A DNA stretch of 5,787 nt from Chloroflexota bacterium. Its GTDB lineage: Bacteria > Chloroflexota > Dehalococcoidia > Lucifugimonadales > JAPUKM01. The DNA lies in contig JAPUKM010000023.1 in NCBI GenBank assembly GCA_027295645.1, positions 1 through 5,787 on the forward strand, written 5' to 3'. Both the position numbers and the translations under genes were made by a program. Within the stretch, counting starts at the first letter, position 1; each line of letters opens with the position of its first letter. Below the pieces are notes generated by a model, which saw nothing but the letters and a program-made list of their open reading frames with translations, searched no databases and had not been told where the DNA came from. Positions 1 through 5,146 of this stretch are shown in pieces.

Positions 1-152
1 TGATTGACGAGGTCACCGGGACGTTCAGATACCTTGAAAACTTTTTGAGCGAATGTGGCGTCCCTATTTGGGCCGTGGGCTCACATCCAGCATGGTGCGT
101 TGCTTGGGGCCGCTCTTGCCGCGAGGTATTCCCGCGGTTAGTGGAGCCGCGC
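1..152. other. left edge, no assignable gene
   Basis: No gene can be supported here. A plus-strand frame is open from the window edge (base 3) to a stop at 249-251, but it runs about 100 bases into the tail of the opposing regulator gene, matches no family I recognise, and has no visible start. It could be the last codons of a gene that begins outside the window, or chance. Small GC-rich inverted repeats occur near 118-150 (for example CCGCG and CGCGG halves around 119-137) just beyond the end of the regulator gene, but no run of T follows them, so I do not call a terminator. Confidence 0.3.
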
Positions 153-1070
153 TCACATTTGCAAGATCGGGATATCGGCGTCATACATTTGGTGAAGCAA
201 CCCCAGGAAAGCCAACACAGTGGAGCTATGGTGCTGTCCTTTTCGCACTAGGACGTAAGTCGGTAACAGCACCTGTCGTTGCTCGGCAAGGTGAATGATG
301 GCCAGGGTTCCATTCTCGAGACTTTGGCGTACACCGCTACGAGGCAGGAAGGAAATCCCCAAACCCAGCTCTACCATATTCTAAACGGCCTCGACGCTGT
401 CTAGGTTCATTTCCACTTTAGGCGTGACACCAGCCTCCCGGCACAACTCGCTAATAAACGTAGAGTAGGATGAGCCGGGGTCTCCGGGACCGTATAGGAT
501 AAGAGGCTCCTGGGCTACCTCACGCATGCTGGTCATCCCCGATTTGGCAAATGCATTCCCTGGATGGGCTACCAGGACGGCCTCTTCGTCATAGAGGTGA
601 ATCGCGTCTACGTCTGGGTGCTGCATGTAGCGGGCTAGACCAATCTGTACTTCCTCATTTAAGACCATCTGAAGAACTTCGGTGGACTGGCCAACCTTAA
701 TATGCAGGTTCGTTTGGGGATACTGCTCTTGGAATTTCCCCAAAATACCGGGCAGGACGTACGTGCCGATGACTCGGGCTGTAGCCATGTTAAGCATTCC
801 AGCGGAGGCGTGTCGGACACTCTCTAGCACCTCCGTTCCTCGGCGCAAGGATTCCATAGAACGTTGAGCAAAGGGCAAAAAGGTCCGACCCATGTCGGTC
901 AGACGGACGCCCCGGGCCATGCGGTGAAATAGAGGAACCCCCAACTCATCTTCCAAACGTTGAATACGAGTGCTTACCGAAGGCTGGGACAAGAAAAGCG
1001 CTTCAGCCGCGCGCCGAAAGCTCCCTCGCTCCACAGCTTCCAGGAAGGCCTCCAACTGGGATAGCTCCAT
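153..1070 (-). pseudogene. LysR-type transcriptional regulator interrupted by an in-frame TAG
   Basis: LTTRs are cytoplasmic regulators that bind DNA as dimers or tetramers and sense a small molecule. The start at 1070 has a good ribosome site (AAGGTGG, 1084-1078, 7 bases upstream). Residues 1-60 form the family's N-terminal winged helix-turn-helix: AAEALFLSQPSVSTRIQRLE, then the typical LGVPLFHR and a TDMG turn. Residues from about 90 onward are the periplasmic-binding-protein-like effector domain. At codon 230 (383-381) there is a TAG where family members commonly carry Lys, between NLDSVEAV and NMVELGLGISFLP. The frame then continues without shift to a TGA at 155-153, giving 305 codons in all, a normal LTTR length. 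A single AAG-to-TAG change explains it. Translation would give 229 residues (1070-381) with an incomplete effector domain; an ATG two codons later (377) could restart a 74-residue tail. The effector and target genes cannot be told. Alternatives are a sequencing error or stop readthrough. Confidence 0.85.
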
Positions 1071-1134
1071 GATGATGCCACCTTAACCTTGATGCTGGAT
1101 CGTCTCTCCAGTCCTACTAGTGAAAGGTTAGACG

Positions 1135-1147
1135 TATCACTATGATA
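1135..1147. promoter_or_regulatory. putative LTTR operator (T-N11-A box)
   Basis: TATCA-CTA-TGATA is a perfect 13-bp interrupted palindrome with the T-N11-A spacing and arm symmetry classically recognised by LysR-type regulators. It lies just inside the predicted transcript of the regulator (about +11 to +23), where bound protein would repress it. It is also centred about 54 bases upstream of the predicted divergent start, near the place from which LTTRs activate. The symmetry is seen directly; the assignment rests on family knowledge and on the adjacent LTTR gene. Confidence 0.5.
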
Positions 1148-1160
1148 GAAAAGTGCCCTC

Positions 1161-1188
1161 TTGTATTATACCTCACCGTCCGTATAGT
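1161..1188 (+). promoter_or_regulatory. candidate divergent promoter for the rightward genes
   Basis: TTGTAT (1161-1166, 3 of 6 matches to the -35 consensus), a 16-base spacer and TATAGT (1183-1188, 5 of 6 matches to the -10) form a modest sigma-70-type promoter firing rightward, with a start near 1195. Its -35 element shares bases with the -10 of the regulator promoter on the other strand, so the two promoters would exclude each other. A weak -35 is typical of promoters that need an activator, which suits the palindrome centred about 54 bases upstream of the predicted start. Confidence 0.4.
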
Positions 1189-1193
1189 CCGAA
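1165..1193 (-). promoter_or_regulatory. promoter of the LysR-type regulator
   Basis: Read on the minus strand, 1170-1165 is a perfect TATAAT. Seventeen bases upstream lies TTCGGA (1193-1188), which matches only 3 of 6 positions of the -35 consensus. Transcription would begin near 1158 and leave an untranslated leader of almost 90 bases. A weak -35 with a perfect -10 suits an autoregulated LTTR gene. The -10 call is strong; the -35 is tentative. Confidence 0.55.
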
Positions 1194-1287
1194 ATGACCG
1201 AGAAGATGGAAGGCAGAGGGCAGCTTCTCGTTTGTCGGTCAACAGCCAAGAAGAGCAGATGGGCCAAACAAAGGGGAGGTAAGAGAG

Positions 1288-1536
1288 ATGGTGGAGTTTC
1301 TGACAGCGCGGCGCTGCGTACCACGCTCTGCCGCCGCTATCAATCGGCGGGTCCGTCAGATCGAGCGGATCGAGCGCCGGGACGAAGGGTCCTCTCTGCG
1401 CAGAGAGGACGACCAGCCCACTGGCTACAGCCAAAGCGTCGGCAGCGACTCTGCCAGCACCACCGGCGGCCACGCCGTTTGGACGGAGGTCATCTTCTCC
1501 ATCATCTGTGGCTTGGGAGGCGATGGCGGCGAGTAG
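1288..1536 (+). CDS. small orphan protein, 82 aa
   Basis: I do not recognise this product. The start is supported by AGGGGAGGT (1272-1280) seven bases upstream of the ATG, and codons end mostly in G or C like the downstream genes. The first 35 residues are strongly basic (RRVRQIERIERR) and could form an amphipathic helix, helped by a tandem 9-base repeat GATCGAGCG. The middle is a polar Ser/Gly/Asp linker. The last 20 residues hold a short hydrophobic patch (VIFSIICGLGG) too short to be a confident membrane helix. It is the first gene after the candidate divergent promoter and ends 82 bases before the zinc-module gene. An overlapping frame (1194-1640) is longer but has Arg-rich shadow composition and no good ribosome site. 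The segment may instead be a structured leader, because it contains strong DNA/RNA inverted repeats. Confidence 0.5.
   Translation: MVEFLTARRCVPRSAAAINRRVRQIERIERRDEGSSLRREDDQPTGYSQSVGSDSASTTGGHAVWTEVIFSIICGLGGDGGE
1331..1350. repeat. GC-rich inverted repeat inside the small ORF
   Basis: CCGCCG (1331-1336) and CGGCGG (1345-1350) are exact reverse complements around an 8-base AT-richer loop. It would fold as a stable RNA hairpin about 45 bases into the small ORF, and it precedes a second, stronger palindrome. No T run follows, so it is not a standard terminator. Confidence 0.5.
1389..1410. repeat. perfect 22-bp palindrome
   Basis: The half-site GTCCTCTCTGC (1389-1399) is followed immediately by its exact reverse complement (1400-1410) with no spacer. 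As DNA it looks like a two-fold symmetric protein-binding site; as RNA it would fold into a 9-bp stem with a 4-base loop. It lies inside the 82-aa ORF, where it encodes Ser-Ser-Leu-Arg-Arg-Glu-Asp. By simple odds, an 11-bp arm repeated exactly with zero spacing is expected about once in 4 million positions, so chance in a window this size is unlikely. Confidence 0.75.
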
Positions 1537-1562
1537 TGAGTGGCGACCCGGCCAAACCAGGG

Positions 1563-1579
1563 AAAGGAGGCGAATGTAG
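1563..1579 (+). promoter_or_regulatory. strong Shine-Dalgarno followed by a bare ATG-TAG
   Basis: AAAGGAGG (1563-1570) is one of the best ribosome-binding sequences in the window, yet the only start within reach is ATG at 1574-1576, three bases away and followed at once by TAG (1577-1579). No ATG, GTG or TTG lies at the ideal spacing further on. This minimal start-stop unit sits about 40 bases upstream of the zinc-module gene and could hold ribosomes ahead of it. It may also be a relic of a lost gene start. Confidence 0.4.
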
Positions 1580-1618
1580 CCACGCAGAGGACCGTAAGCA
1601 GAGCAGGAGAGAGCAGCA

Positions 1619-2203
1619 ATGTCTGATACGCAACTTATGACAGCCCAGGAAGAAGTCTCGGTGGCGGCAGGAAGGCTCGTCGTCGCGGGTGAGAAGCCTT
1701 CGACTCCAGGCCCCGGTGTTGCGGCGCCAGAACAGCTCCCGCCAGGACAGCTCCCAAAGGAGGAACGCACCGCCAAGGAGACCACGCGCCAGCAGCCCGA
1801 TCCGGAGACCAGGAGTCCTGACAGCCAGCCGGCTCCCGGCCTCGTGAGGGCGCTGCGAGAAGTCAGAACCCTCGTCGGAAGAGGCGTGTGCCGGTTGGGG
1901 ATTCATCGAGGGCCGTGGGTATACCCGCATGAGGGCAACTGCACTCAGCTGCGGGCATGTGCGCGATGCGGAACTACTCACACGCGCACCAGGCACAAGC
2001 GGGAGTGGCGGTACCTCGGCCAGAGCACCTGCAAACAGCTGCGGGTCTGCGAGCGGTGCGACGCCTCGGACAAGGACAGGACCAGGCATGAAGTGTGGAG
2101 CGATTCCTGGGAAATCGAGTCGTCTTGGTGGGCTTCGGAGAAGCGGGCGCACCGGTGCAAGCGGTGCGGAGTCATAGAAACGTGGACAGTAAGCTCGGGA
2201 TAG
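1619..2203 (+). CDS. protein with tandem 30-residue Cys/His/Trp (zinc-binding) modules
   Basis: The 194-aa product starts at an ATG preceded by AGGAGA about 10 bases upstream. Residues 1-75 are rich in Pro, Gln, Glu and Thr and look disordered. From residue 91 a regular pattern begins: His96-x3-Trp100-x7-Cys108-x5-Cys114-x2-Cys117, then His126-x3-Trp130-x7-Cys138-x5-Cys144-x2-Cys147, then His157-x2-Trp160 and a last Cys180-x2-Cys183 close to the C-terminus. Equivalent residues are 30 apart, so this is a tandem module. The CxxC pairs with nearby Cys and His suggest zinc binding, similar in style to small C-x2-G-x-H ... CxxC proteins of phage and bacteria such as DUF1660, but I cannot assign the family. 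There is no signal peptide or membrane segment. The basic Arg/Lys-rich modules could bind nucleic acid or protein. The stop codon overlaps the ribosome site of the next gene. Confidence 0.8.
   Translation: MSDTQLMTAQEEVSVAAGRLVVAGEKPSTPGPGVAAPEQLPPGQLPKEERTAKETTRQQPDPETRSPDSQPAPGLVRALREVRTLVGRGVCRLGIHRGPWVYPHEGNCTQLRACARCGTTHTRTRHKREWRYLGQSTCKQLRVCERCDASDKDRTRHEVWSDSWEIESSWWASEKRAHRCKRCGVIETWTVSSG
1919..2098 (+). repeat. 90-bp tandem coding repeat (two units)
   Basis: Units 1919-2008 and 2009-2098 encode residues 101-130 and 131-160 of the zinc-module protein. The best-conserved DNA core is CAGCTGCGGG at 1946-1955 and again at 2036-2045, exactly 90 bases apart, followed by a conserved TGTGCGCGATGCG / TGCGAGCGGTGCG stretch that encodes CxRC. 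The units have diverged at many positions, so the duplication is not recent. Confidence 0.6.
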
Positions 2204-2213
2204 GAGGCTGCCA

Positions 2214-2861
2214 ATGTTGGGCCAGGCATACGCCGCGACCGGGGTTGTGACGCTCGCCACCGCAGGGCTACTCGCCTCCAACTTCCTGTTCGACAAGGGA
2301 CTGAACGCCTCTCTGTCCCGCAGAGTCCCTGGGGTCCTCGGCGGTTTCGCCTTCCTCGTCGCGGTGTTGTGGCTTGGCCCCTGGACGGCGACCGCGCTAT
2401 CAGGCGCCCTGAGCCTCTTCATTCTGGTTCTTCGCCTGAGATTTCGGAGAGGGCTCCGTGGCGTCCGGGGTAATCTTCCGACCCAGGTCTGGGCTGAGGT
2501 GAGCTACCCCTTGGCGGGGACGGTCAGCCTGGCCGTCGGATGGGGTCTGCTGGGGGATAGGTGGCTCGCGTTCGTACCGATAGCGTTCATGGCCTGGGGA
2601 GACAGCGTCGCCGGGCTTACCAGGGACTTCTCCCGCCGCCGCGGTACGGACGTCAAGACCGTACCGTCGACGGCCATGCTCGCGTCCTGCCTTGCCATAG
2701 GAGTGCTCTTTCAACCCTATTGGATAGGCGCTCTTGGGGCGACTTTCGCTGCGGGAGCCGAGCGGTTCAGCCCGAGGGTTCTGAGCGTTAGGGACGACAA
2801 CTGGACCGTCGTCGCTGCGTCGCTGGCAGTCATGGCAATCCTGGCCAGGACGGCCGTGTAA
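2214..2861 (+). CDS. integral membrane protein, phytol/dolichol kinase-like (COG0170 type)
   Basis: The 215-aa product is hydrophobic with about six to seven predicted membrane helices (roughly 6-26, 40-58, 59-75, 97-114, 116-136, 153-170, 197-212). Members of this superfamily use CTP to phosphorylate polyprenols, phytol or related lipids in the membrane. Supporting motifs are SYPLAG (97-102), the Gly-Asp-x2-Ala core at 129-133 (WGDSVAGLTRDF), Lys148-Thr149 after a basic loop, and Ala-Glu-Arg-Phe-Ser ... Asp194-Asp195-Asn196 (182-196) near the end, which matches the family's conserved DDN. The usual Gly-Arg-x2-Gly and Lys-Thr-x-Glu-Gly-Ser parts are altered (here TRDFSR and KTVPST), so the substrate and even the activity are uncertain. 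The ribosome site AGGAGG (2202-2207) overlaps the stop codon of the zinc-module gene, implying translational coupling. Confidence 0.65.
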   Translation: MLGQAYAATGVVTLATAGLLASNFLFDKGLNASLSRRVPGVLGGFAFLVAVLWLGPWTATALSGALSLFILVLRLRFRRGLRGVRGNLPTQVWAEVSYPLAGTVSLAVGWGLLGDRWLAFVPIAFMAWGDSVAGLTRDFSRRRGTDVKTVPSTAMLASCLAIGVLFQPYWIGALGATFAAGAERFSPRVLSVRDDNWTVVAASLAVMAILARTAV

Positions 2862-2895
2862 GGGTGTAAGCAGAGATCACACCAGGATAGCTGAC

Positions 2896-2945
2896 GCCCG
2901 TCGTGACGCCGGTGGACGAAGGAAGACTGAAAGCGAGCGACGGGC
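2896..2945. repeat. 8-bp inverted repeat in the intergenic gap before the VWA gene
   Basis: GCCCGTCG (2896-2903) and CGACGGGC (2938-2945) are exact reverse complements separated by 34 bases, within the 133-base gap 2862-2994. There is no T run, so termination is doubtful. It may be a leader structure or an attenuation point between the kinase-like gene and the VWA gene. I see no convincing promoter in this gap. Confidence 0.35.
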
Positions 2946-2994
2946 ACAGGGGCGAGCAGACTGGGATCAAAGTCAGAGTAGTTGGAGGTGCTCC

Positions 2995-3660
2995 ATGGCA
3001 GTAGACAATACAGAAGTCAACGGCGCGGCGATGACCAGGGCGAGCCACGACGAACGGGTCGCTTCGACTGCGGGAGGGATAACGATCCGTCGAGAGGGCA
3101 AACCTGTGGACCGGACACTCGTGCGAGGCGGGTCAGTTTACCTGGTGATCGATTGCTCGGGAAGCATGGCGGGCGAGAAGATTGCTCAAGCCAAGGAGGG
3201 AGCCCTGAACTTCGCGCGGGAAGCACTGACCAAAAGGTATGCCATCGGACTGATCAGCTTCTCATCCGTCGCCAATCATATCTGCGAGCCGCGGGAAGAC
3301 CTATCTCATGTGCAGCGATATCTGCCTGGCCTGGAGCCAGGTGGGAGCACCAACATGGCGAGGGCCATAGAGCTTGCGACTGTGAAGTTCAAAGGCAAGC
3401 CCGGTCCCCTGGCGATGGTAGTGATTACCGATGGAATACCGGATCACGAGGGAGCGGCACTGGGTGCCGCTCGGGACGCCAAGAGACTTGGGATCGATAT
3501 CATCACCGTAGGCACCGACGACGCGAACCGAGACTTTTTGCAAAAGCTAGCGTCTCGGGACGATCTGGTCGTCGTGGTTACGCGTGAAGCGCTAGGCCAG
3601 GGCATAACCTCAGCGGCGTACATGCTGCCTGAGGGCGTGGGACGGTCCAGGGAATCCTAG
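2995..3660 (+). CDS. stand-alone VWA-domain protein with intact MIDAS
   Basis: The 221-aa protein is almost entirely one von Willebrand factor A domain. GGAGGTG (2984-2990) lies four bases before the ATG and fixes this start over the in-frame ATG at codon 13. After a polar leader (1-45), the beta strand VYLVID ends in the metal-ion-dependent adhesion site motif Asp53-x-Ser55-x-Ser57 (DCSGSM). The other two MIDAS ligands are present: Thr119 in GGSTNM and Asp146 in VITDG. The domain therefore should bind Mg2+ and engage an acidic partner residue. There is no signal peptide or membrane segment, so it is cytoplasmic, like TerY-type and other regulatory VWA proteins that act as scaffolds. The gene lies 42 bases upstream of the J-domain gene on the same strand and probably shares its transcript. 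Its partner protein is not identifiable from sequence alone. Confidence 0.88.
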   Translation: MAVDNTEVNGAAMTRASHDERVASTAGGITIRREGKPVDRTLVRGGSVYLVIDCSGSMAGEKIAQAKEGALNFAREALTKRYAIGLISFSSVANHICEPREDLSHVQRYLPGLEPGGSTNMARAIELATVKFKGKPGPLAMVVITDGIPDHEGAALGAARDAKRLGIDIITVGTDDANRDFLQKLASRDDLVVVVTREALGQGITSAAYMLPEGVGRSRES

Positions 3661-3702
3661 CCGCGCCAGGTTGAACTTACTCCACCATGAGGGAGAGGAG
3701 CC

Positions 3703-4875
3703 ATGCATAACTGGGAAGATTACTATCAGATTCTGGGGGTTGATCGAGCGGCCAGCGCAGAGGAGATCCGAGCGGCCTGGCGCCGCAAGGCCCTAGAGCT
3801 TCATCCCGACCGTCTCTCACAAGTTTCTCAGACAGTACGTCACTCGGCTGAGGAGGAGCTGAAGAAGGTCAACCGGGCCTATGAGGTGTTGGGTAATGAT
3901 CAGAAGAGGCGAAGCCATGACGCGGACTGGCTCCGAAGCAACAGTCCCCCGAAACCATTGTTGGAGCCTTGCGTCATTGCCTTCAGTGACGCCGAGCCTG
4001 GTGTAAGTCAGAGCGGCTCGTTTGTGATACGGAACGATGGAGGGTCCTACAAGAGTATCTGGTTCAGTGACCCTGATTCGTGGGTAAGGGTGACGGGCTA
4101 CGCCTCGCTGCAAACCGGCGATGAGCTGCCGCTGCAAGTGGAGATAACGGCATCGGGGCACGACTGGGGGAGATACTACACTGAGAGCATCGCCGTGCGC
4201 CTGGACGGCGTTGAGGCTGCCGTCAGGGTCCAGCTTCAAACAAAGCGTGCTCCGGTTCACACTAGGCCTGCTCCAAGTCCTCATCGCGCAAGGGCCGCTC
4301 CGACTCCTCATCCCAATCTGAGTCAGCCAGCCTGGGGCAGATGGGCAATAGGCGCGGTAGCTCTCGGCATCTTCATTGTGGCCGTTGTTGGGGCCATGGC
4401 TGAGGAGTCTGATTCCCCTGCATCCAACAGAAAGCCTGTTGTGACTCAGTCTTGGTCTCAGGGCGCGACCGGATCCAATTATCTCGGCGCGCCTACGTCT
4501 CAGCCTTGGCGTTCAGGCGTCCAGACCGGTTCCCCCGGTATTCAGCCCTGGCCTTCAGGGTCCCAGCCCGGCTACCCTGGGATTCAGCCCCGGCCTTCTG
4601 GGTTCCAAACCGGCTATCCCGGTATTCAGCCCTCGCCTTTTGGGTTCCAGACCGGCTACCCAGGGATTCAGCCTCAGCCTTCTGGGTTCCAGCAGTCGTC
4701 GGTGGGATTCCCTCAGACTTCGCCAGGGGTGCAGCCCAGGTCCCCGGGAATCCGCTCGAGTTACGCTGGCCAGCCCAACAGGTCAGCAGGCTCCCAGCGC
4801 GGCTCGGGTGTGACTCAGCGCAGCTCCTCCGGGTTCGGCGGATATTCAGGTGGGTTCAATTTTCCGGGGAGGTAG
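3703..4875 (+). CDS. membrane-anchored J-domain protein with beta-sandwich domain and repeat tail
   Basis: The 390-aa protein begins with a J domain (about 5-75) that stimulates Hsp70 ATPase. Helix II is EEIRAAWRRKALEL, followed by the essential His34-Pro35-Asp36, and helix III is EELKKVNRAYEVLG. It lacks the G/F and zinc-finger regions of true DnaJ. Residues about 86-180 look like an immunoglobulin-like beta sandwich of the BACON/Hydin type (SGSFVIRNDGGSYKSIWF, LPLQVEIT, ESIAVRLDGVEAAVRVQL). A basic Pro-rich linker (181-210) leads to one transmembrane helix (214-232), followed by acidic AEESDS. The positive-inside rule therefore puts the J and beta domains in the cytoplasm and the tail outside. 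The tail (250-390) is low-complexity Pro/Gly/Gln/Ser with four 14-residue repeats (276-331). The ribosome site is GAGGAG just upstream. No Hsp70 gene is in the window. The assignment is firm for the J domain and the membrane helix, weaker for the middle domain. Confidence 0.9.
   Translation: MHNWEDYYQILGVDRAASAEEIRAAWRRKALELHPDRLSQVSQTVRHSAEEELKKVNRAYEVLGNDQKRRSHDADWLRSNSPPKPLLEPCVIAFSDAEPGVSQSGSFVIRNDGGSYKSIWFSDPDSWVRVTGYASLQTGDELPLQVEITASGHDWGRYYTESIAVRLDGVEAAVRVQLQTKRAPVHTRPAPSPHRARAAPTPHPNLSQPAWGRWAIGAVALGIFIVAVVGAMAEESDSPASNRKPVVTQSWSQGATGSNYLGAPTSQPWRSGVQTGSPGIQPWPSGSQPGYPGIQPRPSGFQTGYPGIQPSPFGFQTGYPGIQPQPSGFQQSSVGFPQTSPGVQPRSPGIRSSYAGQPNRSAGSQRGSGVTQRSSSGFGGYSGGFNFPGR
4528..4695 (+). 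repeat. four 42-bp tandem coding repeats
   Basis: These encode four 14-residue units of the form Gly-Tyr-Pro-Gly-Ile-Gln-Pro-x-Pro-Ser-Gly-Phe-Gln-Thr in the tail of the J-domain protein; the first has GSPGIQPWPSGSQP. A partial unit (QPWRSGVQT) precedes them and decayed units follow to about 4755. Codons for the same residue differ between units (GGT/GGC, CCC/CCT/CCA, CAG/CAA), so the protein repeat has been kept while the DNA drifted. This fits selection for an elongated, possibly wall-spanning or adhesive tail. Confidence 0.85.
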
Positions 4876-5042
4876 AGAAATTAGCAGAATAGTCCCCGGC
4901 GGCCAGGTGCCGTTGTTGTTTCTGGACGACAGGCGTTCACGAAGCGATGTTTTACAGCATCGGTGCGACCTTTATCCGTACGTGGGTGATGACGTGCTCG
5001 CCACTCCACTTTTGTGGCTTTTGGCTACTGGACTGAACCTAA

Positions 5043-5069
5043 AACGGCGCCCGTTGTTGCGGGCGCGTT
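5043..5069 (+). terminator. candidate transcription terminator hairpin
   Basis: GCGCCCG (5047-5053), loop TTGTTG (5054-5059) and CGGGCGC (5060-5066) form a perfect 7-bp GC stem, extended by AAC/GTT across one bulged G. It follows the J-domain gene by about 170 bases, in a 271-base gap (4876-5146) that holds no convincing gene. No T run follows on the plus strand; on the minus strand TTTT follows. It may therefore be a weak or factor-assisted terminator, or may mainly insulate the promoter that begins at its right foot. Confidence 0.45.
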
Positions 5070-5097
5070 GACCACCCTCACGAAGCCCAGTTAGAAT
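5068..5097 (+). promoter_or_regulatory. sigma-70-type promoter of the DUF4178-like gene
   Basis: TTGACC (5068-5073) and TAGAAT (5092-5097) each match 5 of 6 consensus bases and are separated by 18 bases, the best two-box promoter in the window. Transcription would start near 5103, giving a leader of about 44 bases. That leader contains a GC-rich inverted repeat (CCGGG 5109-5113 with CCCGG 5122-5126) just before the ribosome site GGGAGG (5133-5138). The DUF4178-like gene thus probably has its own transcription unit. Confidence 0.6.
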
Positions 5098-5146
5098 ACC
5101 ACCGTCCACCGGGGACTATCGCCCGGGACTGTGGGAGGCAGAAGGG

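Noticed and set aside
381..383. Amber codon read as pyrrolysine or a recoded sense codon
   Set aside because: TAG serves as an ordinary stop for the genes ending at 1536, 2203, 3660 and 4875. A lysine-to-stop substitution is simpler, though suppression was not excluded.
1194..1640. 148-codon plus-strand frame overlapping the small ORF
   Set aside because: No good ribosome site, extreme Arg/His content, and its end overlaps the well-supported start at 1619. The 1288 frame has a much better ribosome site.
1117..1785. 222-codon open frame on the minus strand across the regulator promoter region
   Set aside because: It overlaps the promoters, the small ORF and the zinc-module start, has shadow-like composition and no family match.
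1502..2422. 306-codon open frame on the minus strand
   Set aside because: It lies opposite the zinc-module and kinase-like genes, has low-complexity Pro/Arg/Ser-rich composition and no recognisable domain. Long antisense frames are common in GC-rich genes.
4452..4892. 146-codon plus-strand frame with apparent repeats (ALAFWVP-like)
   Set aside because: It is the out-of-frame image of the 42-bp repeats in the J-domain protein's tail.
4947..5036. 29-codon plus-strand ORF (MFYSIGATFIRTW...) after the J-domain gene
   Set aside because: Its opening faintly resembles acyltransferase N-termini, but it has no ribosome site, is very short and meets a stop before any core motif.
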